Notes under the pieces: generated by a model
What the model saw: the letters and a program-made list of their open reading frames with translations, nothing else
What the model was told of the DNA's origin: nothing
Databases searched by the model: none
NCBI GenBank assembly: GCA_965228575.1
Contig: CBDDHW010000002.1
Coordinates: forward strand, 1 to 40,314
Direction: 5' to 3'
DNA from: UBA11612 sp965228575
GTDB taxonomy: Bacteria; Pseudomonadota; Alphaproteobacteria; Rhodospirillales; Rhodospirillaceae
Length of the DNA: 40,314 nt
Shown here: piece by piece, positions 25,244-34,085 of the stretch
Numbering within the stretch: the first letter of the stretch is position 1
Layout: every line of letters begins with the position of its first letter
Made by a program: the position numbers and the translations under genes

Positions 25244-28200
25244 TTGTCTTTTCATAAATCCGAGAAAAATCAGTCACGTACCGACCGTTGTCGGTTTGTG
25301 ACCGCCACCGCGGCGAGCGTCGTCGCGATGATGATTGCGATGCCGATGGGCGGCAGCAATGTGGCACACGCGCAGCAAACTGCTCAGGATCAAGACGCGC
25401 AGGCCCCGTCGATCGAACAGATCGTTGTTACGGGTTCGCGTATCGTTCGTGACGGTTTTGAAGCTCCGACACCAGTTTCGGTGTTGAGCGTCGACGACCT
25501 CAACAACATCGCCGAGCCGAACATCGCTGACGCGGTGAACCGTCTTCCTGCTCTGCAAAGAAGCTTGGGCACGACCAACGCCTCCACAAACGTTAGCTCC
25601 GGTACAGGTGGTGTGAACAACCTGAACCTCCGCGCTATGGCTGCTGTCCGCACCCTGGTGCTCTTGGACGGTAAGCGTATCGTTGGTGCCAGCCTCGCCG
25701 GCTTTGAAAACAACGGTTCCGTGCCGGACATCAACAACTTCCCCAGCGGTCTAGTCTCGCGTGTTGACGTGGTGACCGGTGGTGCGTCTGCCGTTTACGG
25801 TTCTGACGCTCTTGCGGGTGTTGTGAACTTCGTCCTCGACAAAGAGTACACTGGTATTAAAGGTGACGTTGCTGGTGGTGTGTCCACCTACGGCGACAAC
25901 GAAGAATACAAGGTCAACCTGACCTTCGGTACGCCATTCGCAGGCGGCCGTGGTCACTTCTTGTTCTTCGGTGAGCACAACTTCTCTGACGGTGTCGAAG
26001 GTGACGGCGGACGGACACACAACCGGCCTGAAAACCACGTATGTTCGCTCCCGAACCCAGCCTACACGCCGGGTAGCGGTCTTCCCTCACGTCTTATCGA
26101 TGATGAGTGCGGACTTAGCGTTGCAACCGCCGGTGGCTTGATCGTTGGCGATAACGTCAATGGCCAAAATTCTCCGTTCCGCGGCATTCAATTCCTGAAT
26201 GATGGACAGCAAGGAAACATTGAGTTTGGATCGGTGTCCGGCCTTCTGATGTGGGGCGGTGACTTCGAGCAGACCAACATCTGGTCCTGGCCGACCATGA
26301 ACCTTACGACCAACCGCACGAACATCTACACCCGCGGTAGCTTCGACTTCACCGACAACCTGACGATTTACGGTGAGTTGGGCTGGGCCGTGACCCGTGC
26401 GCAAAACAACTCGGTGGTTCCGAACTTCCGTTTCGGTGTACCGATTACGACCGATAACCCCTTCATGCCCGATAACATTCGCCAGGCGATGATTGCTCAA
26501 GGCATTGATTCAATCAGTGTGGGCTCGTTTATCGCTGCCGGACCGCGTCAGCGGATTATTGATCCGGCAACGGGCGCTTCGCCTTGGGATATTAAGGCGG
26601 ACAACGAGCGTTATCTGCGCCGCTATGTCGGTGGTCTTGAAGGCGCCTTCTCGGCCATGGATACCGAGTGGGACTGGGAACTCTACTATGCTCGCAGCAC
26701 CACGCATAACGGTACTCGTTCGCCGGACAACTTGGTCCCGACCCGGTTCAATATGGCCGTTCAGGCGGTTGCGGATCCGGTCACAGGAGCCACGGTTTGT
26801 GCTGTGAACGCGGACGCTGACCCGACCAACGACCAACCCGATTGCCAACCGTTCAACATCTTCGGGACGGACGTAAACGCCATATCGGTTGCTGACTGGA
26901 TTACGGACACCGACTACGCCATGACGATCCTTTCTCAGGACGTTTGGGCGGCCAGCTTCTCCGGCGAGCCTTTTGATCTTTGGGCTGGTCCGGTTTCGGT
27001 CGCGTTCGGTGGTGAGCATCGGATTGAAAAAGTCCGTGGTCTCGACAGCTTCCTCGGTCGCAACCGTCTGTTCTTCGCCGGTAACTACAGAGCGACCAAC
27101 GCGAAGTGGAGTGTGACGGAAGGGTTCTTCGAAACCCTCATTCCGTTGGCACGTGGCGAAGCCTGGGCTGAGTCTCTCGACTTCAACGCGGCTGTGCGTT
27201 ACGCCGATTACAGTGAGTCGGGCGGTGAAGTGACCTGGAAGGTGGGCGCGGTTTACCAACCGTGGGATGAAGTCACCTTGCGTGTCACCCAGTCTCGTGA
27301 CATCCGTGCGCCGAACTTGGGCGACCTCTTTAACGAAGGTCGTGCGGGTACAGGTAGTGCGGAAGATCCGTTCCAGAATGATCCAGTCACCGGCACGCCG
27401 CCAAAAATCACGGCGGACATCGTGACAGCTGACGTCGGTAACCCGCTGCTCCAACCAGAGCGTGCGGATACGACCGGTGTTGGTGTCGTCTACTCGCCGG
27501 ATTGGCTGCCGGGCTTCACGGCCTCGGTGGACTACTACCGGATCAAGCTGAAAGGCGCGATCTCGAACCTGGTTCGCCAGCAGTTGATCGATGGATGTTT
27601 TGCAGGCGTGACTGTGTTCTGTGAATCCATCGAGCGTGCTGGAGGCGGGAACGGAAGCAACGTGACTGGCGATATCGTCTTTGTTCGTCAGACACCGCAA
27701 AACGTTCTGTCACTGGTCAACGAAGGTCTTGATATTGAATTCGCCTACAGTACTCCGTTGGATACTCTTATCCCGGGTACGGATGGTGACATTCAGCTCC
27801 GTGGTTTGATGACCAAAGTATTCAAGTTGGATACCTTGGACACAGATCCGGTGACCGGTATCACGACAACCTTCAAAGGCGCAGGTATCAATGCTGACGG
27901 CGGTGCCGGCATCGACGTTGATCCTGGCTTGGTGACCTCGGATCTGATCTGGGATTTGACCCTGTCCTATACTCTGGACCGGTTCAACACCACGGTGACA
28001 TGGCGTGGCACGGGCTCTGGTACATACCGTAACGACTACATCGTATGTTCCACCAACTGCCCGGATGCGACGACTGCCGCACCGACGATCAACCAGAACC
28101 ACATCCCGGCGGTATCCTATGTTGACTTGGGCATGAGCTACGATGTCACAGACAACATTACGGGTTACCTCTCGGTCAGAAACTTGACCAACCGTGATGC

Positions 28201-28300
28201 GCCAATCATCGCCACTGACAGCTTCTTTGGCGGGTTGGACAACGACAACTATGACCGGATTGGTCGTATGTTCCGGTTAGGTATGCGGTTCTCCTACTAA
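25244..28300 (+). CDS. TonB-dependent outer-membrane receptor
   Basis: A 1018 aa receptor from TTG 25244. The signal peptide (hydrophobic TATAASVVAMMIAMPMGG) ends near AHA-QQ; the TonB box EQIVVTGSRI is at 58-67. The plug domain follows (VSVLSVDDLNN, NNLNLRAMAAVRTLVLLDGKR, GGASAVYGSDALAGVVNF) and then a long beta-barrel with the RDIRAPNLGDLF and NPLLQPERADT blocks, ending RLGMRFSY with an aromatic last residue. The size and plug type resemble receptors for large organic substrates in alteromonads and sphingomonads. Codons are strongly biased (AAC, GAC, CGT, GGT), suggesting high expression, and a very strong terminator follows. The ligand is unknown. Confidence 0.95.
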   Translation: MSFHKSEKNQSRTDRCRFVTATAASVVAMMIAMPMGGSNVAHAQQTAQDQDAQAPSIEQIVVTGSRIVRDGFEAPTPVSVLSVDDLNNIAEPNIADAVNRLPALQRSLGTTNASTNVSSGTGGVNNLNLRAMAAVRTLVLLDGKRIVGASLAGFENNGSVPDINNFPSGLVSRVDVVTGGASAVYGSDALAGVVNFVLDKEYTGIKGDVAGGVSTYGDNEEYKVNLTFGTPFAGGRGHFLFFGEHNFSDGVEGDGGRTHNRPENHVCSLPNPAYTPGSGLPSRLIDDECGLSVATAGGLIVGDNVNGQNSPFRGIQFLNDGQQGNIEFGSVSGLLMWGGDFEQTNIWSWPTMNLTTNRTNIYTRGSFDFTDNLTIYGELGWAVTRAQNNSVVPNFRFGVPITTDNPFMPDNIRQAMIAQGIDSISVGSFIAAGPRQRIIDPATGASPWDIKADNERYLRRYVGGLEGAFSAMDTEWDWELYYARSTTHNGTRSPDNLVPTRFNMAVQAVADPVTGATVCAVNADADPTNDQPDCQPFNIFGTDVNAISVADWITDTDYAMTILSQDVWAASFSGEPFDLWAGPVSVAFGGEHRIEKVRGLDSFLGRNRLFFAGNYRATNAKWSVTEGFFETLIPLARGEAWAESLDFNAAVRYADYSESGGEVTWKVGAVYQPWDEVTLRVTQSRDIRAPNLGDLFNEGRAGTGSAEDPFQNDPVTGTPPKITADIVTADVGNPLLQPERADTTGVGVVYSPDWLPGFTASVDYYRIKLKGAISNLVRQQLIDGCFAGVTVFCESIERAGGGNGSNVTGDIVFVRQTPQNVLSLVNEGLDIEFAYSTPLDTLIPGTDGDIQLRGLMTKVFKLDTLDTDPVTGITTTFKGAGINADGGAGIDVDPGLVTSDLIWDLTLSYTLDRFNTTVTWRGTGSGTYRNDYIVCSTNCPDATTAAPTINQNHIPAVSYVDLGMSYDVTDNITGYLSVRNLTNRDAPIIATDSFFGGLDNDNYDRIGRMFRLGMRFSY

Positions 28301-28331
28301 GAACCCAAACCTCTACCTAAGCTAAATGTGA

Positions 28332-28370
28332 GGGAGGCTAGGACTTCGGTCCTAGCCTCCCTTTCTTTTT
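28332..28370 (+). terminator. Strong rho-independent terminator after the receptor gene
   Basis: GGGAGGCTAGGAC, a TTCG tetraloop and GTCCTAGCCTCCC form a perfect 13-pair stem followed by TTTCTTTTT. It begins 31 bases after the receptor stop and isolates this gene from the next. Confidence 0.95.
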
Positions 28371-28555
28371 GTGCGTTAGCTCAGTCCCGCCCTTCAGACA
28401 GCGGCGATCTCGCGCTCTAAAACAAGTTGCCGCAGTTGGAGGTATCTCTCGCGCTAGCGTCTGCGCCAGTGTCCGCTTATAGTCTCGCCGAACACTGGTG
28501 ATTCGGGGTGGCGGGTTGCGACAGTGAAGCGGTTTTCACAAAGAAGGGGTAGGGC

Positions 28556-30505
28556 GTGGTCCGCAGAGCATTTAGGCTGTTTGTTTTTTCTTTGGTGATT
28601 GTGTGCGCTGTCGGGCCAGCTTTAGCCCAACGTGCGGGAGACAATGCGGTATCGTCCGCTGAGGACGCGTTCGGAACAACAGTTGGCGACGAGACGATCG
28701 GACTTTACGGCGTGCGAAATGCGCGCGGGTTTAATCCGATGAGTGCGGGGAATGTGCGCATCGAGGGCATGTACTTCGATCGCCCAAGCTCCGGACCCGG
28801 CGAAGTTATTATCGACCGGCTCTTGCGCGGCTCAACTGTGCGCGTTGGAATTAGTGCGCAGTCTTATCCGTTTCCTGCTCCAACGGGCATCGTTGACCTC
28901 CGCCTCAGACTTCCAGGAGATGAATTCCTAGTAAGCCCGTTCATCAGTTACGGCCCCTACAATCAAACGGCCGTCGAGGTGGATAGTCAGATTCCTATTG
29001 TCCCCGGTCAACTCTCCATGTCGGTTGGCGGCCGTTGGGAGCACGTTGAAGAAGGCAATGGAACAGATGCCGAAGATTGGTCTGCGGCCACCATTCTGCG
29101 GTGGCGCCCGTCAGACAACGCTGAGGTTATATCTTTTTGGGGGCGGGCTGTCCGCGCGGATTGGGAGGCCAATCCTTGGATTTTTATGCAGGGATCTGTC
29201 CTGCCGGCTAAGATCGAGCGGCGTTTGAATTGGGCCCAAGAGTGGGCAACCTATAAACAGACCGATACGAACTACGGTGTCATTACACGGTATACCCCGG
29301 CAAGAGACTGGACCATCCGCGCGGCACTTTTTCGAGCTCACTACTTCCGGGCGGAAAGCCATCTCACTTTTTACTCGAATACGACACCTGACGGCATCGG
29401 GGAAATTTCCCATCTGTCGACACCACCTCAAACGTTTGCGTCTTACTCCGGAGAACTTCGAGTGTCCCGCGTGTTTAGCGAAGGGCCTCGGCGACACACG
29501 ATTCATCTGACGGGTCGAGGGCGCAAAGGTAATCGATTGTTTGGAGGAACCGACGTCGTCGATGGCGGCACAGGTATGATCGGGGTTCCGGCGCCTATTC
29601 CGAAACCAAGTTTTGTGTTTGGAGAGCGTGGGACTGACGATTCTCGCCAATGGACCGGTGGCGCCGTATACGAAGGGTTGTGGCCGGGTGTTGGGTCTGT
29701 GAGCGTCGGTATTCAAAAAGCCTTCTACGATCGGGAAGTTGTAACGCCCGGCTTGCCGATAAGCATTAGCGATAGCAAACCCTGGCTTTACAATGGCAGT
29801 GTCTCCATCTTTGCGAGCGACCTTTTAACCTTTTACGGAAGTTATACGCGGGGCCTTGAAGAGTCCGGTGTCGCCACGCAGCAGTCCAGCAATAGGGGTG
29901 AGGCGCAGCCTGCCAGTTTGACAGAGCAAATAGACGCAGGCTTTCGTTATACCGTCCTCCCGGGCGTTCAATTTGTTGCCGGCGCTTTTCAAATCAAGAA
30001 GCCTTACTTTGAACGCGACGCCGTTAATATTTTTAGGCGGCTCGGCACCTTGAGCCATCGCGGGATAGAACTTTCTCTTGCGGGTGAGGTGGTTGATGAC
30101 TTGTCCGTTGTCGCCGGAATGGTGTTGTTGCAAGCACGCGTATCGGGAGAGCTGGTAGATCAGGGGGCCGTGGGCAATGTGCCGATCGGCGTAAAGCCCC
30201 GGGTGGGTCGGTTAGACCTCGAGTACGGTCCTGATGCTTGGAGGGGAATCTCATTGGATCTGCGCCTTGAGAACGTCAAGCAAGGGTTCGCGGACACGTC
30301 CAATACGTTGAAGCTCAATGGGTATACGACTCTCAATCTTGGCGCCCGCTATCGCTTTGAGATTGCCGATGTTCCAGCGACCTTGAGATTGCGTGTTGAA
30401 AATGTCACCAATACTTATGCGTGGGAAGTACAAGGCGGCAACAATCTATTCCTTGCATACATTGGGAAAAGACGGTTCTCAGCGAGTATTGCCGCGGATT
30501 TTTGA
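28556..30505 (+). CDS. TonB-dependent receptor-like outer-membrane protein
   Basis: A 649 aa protein from GTG 28556 with signal peptide (FVFSLVIVCAVGPALA-QR). The plug-like N-terminus reads SAEDAFGTTVGDETIGLYG, then VRNARGFNPMSAGNVRIEGMYFD and DRLLRGSTVRVG, the pattern of siderophore-type receptor plugs. The barrel includes LTFYGSYTRGLEESG, a SLTEQIDAGFRY strand and NVTNTYAWEVQGGNN, and the chain ends in Phe. No clear TonB box is visible. It is followed 36 bases later by a porin-like gene, so the two are likely co-transcribed. Ligand unknown. Confidence 0.88.
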   Translation: MVRRAFRLFVFSLVIVCAVGPALAQRAGDNAVSSAEDAFGTTVGDETIGLYGVRNARGFNPMSAGNVRIEGMYFDRPSSGPGEVIIDRLLRGSTVRVGISAQSYPFPAPTGIVDLRLRLPGDEFLVSPFISYGPYNQTAVEVDSQIPIVPGQLSMSVGGRWEHVEEGNGTDAEDWSAATILRWRPSDNAEVISFWGRAVRADWEANPWIFMQGSVLPAKIERRLNWAQEWATYKQTDTNYGVITRYTPARDWTIRAALFRAHYFRAESHLTFYSNTTPDGIGEISHLSTPPQTFASYSGELRVSRVFSEGPRRHTIHLTGRGRKGNRLFGGTDVVDGGTGMIGVPAPIPKPSFVFGERGTDDSRQWTGGAVYEGLWPGVGSVSVGIQKAFYDREVVTPGLPISISDSKPWLYNGSVSIFASDLLTFYGSYTRGLEESGVATQQSSNRGEAQPASLTEQIDAGFRYTVLPGVQFVAGAFQIKKPYFERDAVNIFRRLGTLSHRGIELSLAGEVVDDLSVVAGMVLLQARVSGELVDQGAVGNVPIGVKPRVGRLDLEYGPDAWRGISLDLRLENVKQGFADTSNTLKLNGYTTLNLGARYRFEIADVPATLRLRVENVTNTYAWEVQGGNNLFLAYIGKRRFSASIAADF

Positions 30506-30541
30506 TTCTGAATCAAAACGTGAGTTGGGCGCCTTAATCTC

Positions 30542-31657
30542 ATGATTCTAAAGTTTCCACTGCTGCAACGCCTCACGCGTAACCCTGCGATTGTGCACTG
30601 TCGTGGCCTGTGCTTTGCAATATTCACAAGCTGTTTGGTTCTTGCGCCCCTCTCGGCATCTGAGGCGGATGACTTCGATACGACAATCAAAGTTGGCGGT
30701 ATCTTCACGCAGTTCCTTCTGGTTGCCGATGATCAGGAAGCGCCTGGTGAAGACCTAGACCCTGTCGGACAATTCAACTATTCGCGTGTGTACGTCGATA
30801 GCCGTACCGACCTTCCAGGCTCATGGTATTTACAAGCCTACGCCCGCCTGATCGTGAACAATTTCTCGTCCACCAACGCCGAGCAGGCCTACGTCGAAAC
30901 CGGCGGGCCATATGGTCGGTTGCGGGTCGGTGTGCACAAACCGCTCAACGAGCAAATCATTAGATTTCCTGCGCCGCAAGCCGCCCTCTCGGTGGGTGAC
31001 GAAATATTTGACGCAATGATTTTCCCAAGAACAGAAATCCGGCAGCGGGACGGTCTAACTTTCAAACGGTTTGTGAGCCGCGCGCTGGGCGTGGCGTATA
31101 GGACACCGCGCCTAAACGGTTTTGAACTCGCCGTCAGTTATTATCCGGCACTGGATTCGACCGAAGGGCCAATTGATAGATCTGGTCAGTCCAGTAATGC
31201 GCTCGATCTGACGGGCGTGTTCACGTCCGATCTCATGGGCGGAGAACTTGTTCTGCTTGGCGGATACTTTCGTGCATCCGCGGCGGCGCCTGATTTGACT
31301 GGCGTGAAAGCCTGGAATACGTCCGTAAAATGGAAAAATGACAAATGGGAGTTCGGAGCGACCTACCACGCCGCGCAATTGGCCAACGGATTTCGGGACG
31401 GCGCGTGGGCTGTAGGACTGTTGTATCGCACCGAGGGCCGGTGGACCTTCTCCACCGATTACCGAAGCTCAAATCGCCGCCCAACGAAAGGGGCTGCGAT
31501 TGAAGAATATGCCGACCGCATCATGGTTCAATCCAACTACAGACTTGCCCCCGGCCTTAACATTGCCATCGCGGGATTTTACTCCCAGCAACGCGACCTT
31601 CAGCACATGATCTGGAAAGGCAAAGGTGGAACGGTCGGACTGAAGATATTTTTCTAG
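30542..31657 (+). CDS. Porin-like outer-membrane protein
   Basis: A 371 aa protein with an N-terminal signal (cleavage near PLSASEADDF). The mature chain alternates polar and hydrophobic residues with many aromatic strand ends and acidic turns, including IKVGGIFTQFLLVADD, NYSRVYVDSRTDLPG and GRLRVGVHKPLNEQ, and closes TVGLKIFF with a C-terminal Phe. This fits a 16-stranded general porin (Porin_4-like). It probably permits diffusion of small molecules and partners the upstream receptor. Several family names are possible; that it is a beta-barrel porin is the safe statement. Confidence 0.82.
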   Translation: MILKFPLLQRLTRNPAIVHCRGLCFAIFTSCLVLAPLSASEADDFDTTIKVGGIFTQFLLVADDQEAPGEDLDPVGQFNYSRVYVDSRTDLPGSWYLQAYARLIVNNFSSTNAEQAYVETGGPYGRLRVGVHKPLNEQIIRFPAPQAALSVGDEIFDAMIFPRTEIRQRDGLTFKRFVSRALGVAYRTPRLNGFELAVSYYPALDSTEGPIDRSGQSSNALDLTGVFTSDLMGGELVLLGGYFRASAAAPDLTGVKAWNTSVKWKNDKWEFGATYHAAQLANGFRDGAWAVGLLYRTEGRWTFSTDYRSSNRRPTKGAAIEEYADRIMVQSNYRLAPGLNIAIAGFYSQQRDLQHMIWKGKGGTVGLKIFF

Positions 31658-31895
31658 CTCCGCCTCTCTGGCGTCGCGCCAGTTTCTATGCTGCAGTGCA
31701 AAATCGCGAGATTTAGCTAATCTAAGCGCCTATTGCGCAATGGATTGCCCTTCAATTTCGCGTATAATCATAAAGGTGCCGGTCTTGGGGGCAGGGCGCG
31801 TTTTTATTATCAGTAATTGCAGGCGCGGCCAGTCTAGGGATTGGCTATTTTGCGCGTCTGCAGGCCATCGGCATAGCCGATAACGGGAGAGTTTA

Positions 31896-32858
31896 ATGAA
31901 AAGTTTCTTTGCGATTGTCGCGGTTGTTGTATTTGCATTGGCGGTGCCCGCCTACGCCCAAAATAAAGTGCCCTCAGCGGAAATCAAAGCGAACGGGTTA
32001 TCTGAAGATGACTTTCCGCGGTGGCAGGAAATCGTGCCTGGAGTTTATGCGTACGAGGATCTGCACTCACCCGATCCATTCGGCAATGTCATCAACACCG
32101 TGAGTATGATTATCGTCACCTCTGACGGGGTCGTGGTGGCGGACGGACAGCAGTTTTATGAGCAAACTGAATTGATGATCGAGAACATCAAAACGCTGAC
32201 GCCGCAGCCCATCAAATACGTAATTATTGCCTCGGACCATATTGATCACGTGGGCGGGAACGACGCATTTAAGGCGGCGTATCCGGACATCACGTTCATT
32301 TCCACGCCGTTCTCGCAAGGCCGCTTGGCATTCACAAATTATCCTCCGACCGAAACTGTGTCGACCGAGCGAACTCTTACTCTCGGCGAAACGGAAATCG
32401 AAATTCTAAACATCGGCCGTGGTCATACGGGCGGCGATCTCGTCGTCTATTTACCGGAGAGCAAAGTGCTGTTCATGGGCGAGCTTTATCTTCGCGGTAT
32501 ATTCCCGGCGATGCGGACCGGAAACCCCACTGAATGGATACATACTCTCGAGAATGCTCAGGAAATGGATGTCTCCTGGTATATTCCAGGGCACGGATTC
32601 CTTGACGAGCCGGAAGCCCTCGAAAGAGATCTTCAGTCCGCCAAGGAAGCGTTGATACACGTCGTTGACGAAGCCAAACGCCTGCATGCGGCCGGTGTGC
32701 CGTGTGAGCGGGCACAGCCTGGGGCCGCTCCAGATGCAAGTTGCGAAGCAGCGGACCAGGCGGATTGGGGCATATACAGTGAACTCGCGATGGGTGATTC
32801 CCTTGGAGTGTTCTCGATCATTCGGGTCTACCGTGAACTTGATGGCCGTCTGCCTTAG
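31896..32858 (+). CDS. Exported metallo-beta-lactamase-fold hydrolase with altered metal site
   Basis: A 320 aa protein with a Sec signal (cleavage near AYA-QN). The fold is shown by NTVSMIIVTSDGVVVADG, SDHIDHVGG at 113-121, GRGHTGGDLVVYLPESKVLFMGE and PGHG. The usual HxHxDH motif reads Ser113-Asp-His115-Ile-Asp117-His118, so its first His is replaced by Ser; the bridging Asp position is Glu196 (MGE). His177 and His233 are kept. Binding of one metal may persist at the second site. It is periplasmic and lies between the porin and module C. A six-pair inverted repeat (31867-31881) sits just before its GGGAG ribosome site. Substrate unknown. Confidence 0.85.
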   Translation: MKSFFAIVAVVVFALAVPAYAQNKVPSAEIKANGLSEDDFPRWQEIVPGVYAYEDLHSPDPFGNVINTVSMIIVTSDGVVVADGQQFYEQTELMIENIKTLTPQPIKYVIIASDHIDHVGGNDAFKAAYPDITFISTPFSQGRLAFTNYPPTETVSTERTLTLGETEIEILNIGRGHTGGDLVVYLPESKVLFMGELYLRGIFPAMRTGNPTEWIHTLENAQEMDVSWYIPGHGFLDEPEALERDLQSAKEALIHVVDEAKRLHAAGVPCERAQPGAAPDASCEAADQADWGIYSELAMGDSLGVFSIIRVYRELDGRLP

Positions 32859-32904
32859 GTCGGACAGAGTGCGCACGCGTATTTGAATCTGGGAGATATT
32901 GAAG

Positions 32905-34056
32905 GTGTTGAACTTGAACGCAACAGTAAGTGAAGGGGTAACGTCCTCGACTTGGTTCAAGCGGTTCGCAGTGGCCTCTGCCGCTGTCACCGTGCTTTCG
33001 CTGCCTGCGCAAGCCATGGAAACCAAAAGTTATGTTGTCGAATGGTTTAGCCAGGCGAGTTATTCGCAAGAGGGGGATTGCCCGGACGGGATCAATCCAC
33101 CGACGCGGCTGCAGTATTTCGAGAGCTTTGCCTTACTGGGTAAGAGTCCCGAGGAAGTCGAAGAGCTTATGGAAATATACAAGCAAGGCGGCATGCCTGC
33201 GGCCAACGTGAAAAACATGATGCGTATGCGAGGGCGCATCGGCGAAGAGCCCGTGAACGGATTTGTGCATCCGTGGACGGTTGCCGATCCCGAGTTGACC
33301 TCGGTCGTGAGCGACTACGCACTCGGTTTTAATCTCGATGGACAAACAACAGAAACATCGTTTGTTGATCCGCAAACCCAAGAAGATGGCGTCGACAACC
33401 AACTCTTCCGAGCCATGGGGTGTATCGAGCAATTTCGAGGCACCTATGAGCACTCACCGACATTCTGGGCCTTCATTTGGGGTTCAATGAAAGAAACGAC
33501 ACCGGCTTGGTTGATCACGGTTAGCGGTGAAGATCTGGACAAGGACGGACCGGTGACGATCACTTTCGATCGCGCGGTCGAGCACTTGGTCTTTGGTCCA
33601 ACCGGCGATGCGGTGCCCGATATGACTTACAGGGCGGACCCGGACCCGAGATCGCACCACGTGTTTGAAGGGCAGATCAAGGACGGCGTTCTTACTATCA
33701 CAAAGCCTGGTGAGCTTCGATTGATACTCGATACGCTGTCCTTTCCGGAGTTTGCGCTATCGAATACCCATCTGCGTATGGACATCAGCGCGGACAGTTT
33801 GGAAGGTATCGTGGGCGGATACCAGCCGGTTTGGGATTACTATTTTGGGATCGCGAATGGCGGGCTGGCATACGAAAACATGATCATAAATGACGCTCCT
33901 GGCATTTATCATTCGTTGATGCGACATGCCGACGGGAATCCAGATCCTGAAACGGGCGAGTTTACCTCTATCTCGACCGCGTACCGCATTGACGCTGTTC
34001 CTGTGTTCGTTGTGCCAGCGGAGACCCCAAGCTACGGGGAAGTAACCAGCCGCTGA
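32905..34056 (+). CDS. Exported protein of unnamed family X, copy 3 (module C)
   Basis: About 383 aa. GTG 32905 is chosen because GGGAG at 32891-32895 is nine bases upstream; TTG 32899 would leave only three. The signal peptide core is AVASAAVTVLSLPAQA and the mature chain starts METKSYVVEWFSQ. Family blocks: EGDCPDGINP, YALGFNLDG, GVDNQLFRAMGC, DPDPRSHHVFEG, GGYQPVW and GIYHSLMRHADGNPDP. It aligns almost throughout with copy 1 and less well with copy 2. First gene of module C, 29 bases before the DUF1592-type gene. Function unknown. Confidence 0.88.
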   Translation: MLNLNATVSEGVTSSTWFKRFAVASAAVTVLSLPAQAMETKSYVVEWFSQASYSQEGDCPDGINPPTRLQYFESFALLGKSPEEVEELMEIYKQGGMPAANVKNMMRMRGRIGEEPVNGFVHPWTVADPELTSVVSDYALGFNLDGQTTETSFVDPQTQEDGVDNQLFRAMGCIEQFRGTYEHSPTFWAFIWGSMKETTPAWLITVSGEDLDKDGPVTITFDRAVEHLVFGPTGDAVPDMTYRADPDPRSHHVFEGQIKDGVLTITKPGELRLILDTLSFPEFALSNTHLRMDISADSLEGIVGGYQPVWDYYFGIANGGLAYENMIINDAPGIYHSLMRHADGNPDPETGEFTSISTAYRIDAVPVFVVPAETPSYGEVTSR

Positions 34057-34085
34057 GGCTAGGGTGTGGTAAGGAATTCTAATTT

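Noticed and set aside
26510..27700. A 396-codon open frame antisense to the receptor gene
   Set aside because: Its Arg-, Thr- and Val-rich translation has no motif, and it mirrors the strong codon bias of the receptor on the other strand.
31772..31895. Open frame reading a short hydrophobic peptide (SLGIGYFARLQAIGI) just before the MBL-fold gene
   Set aside because: No ATG, GTG or TTG start lies in frame, so it is not supported as a gene.
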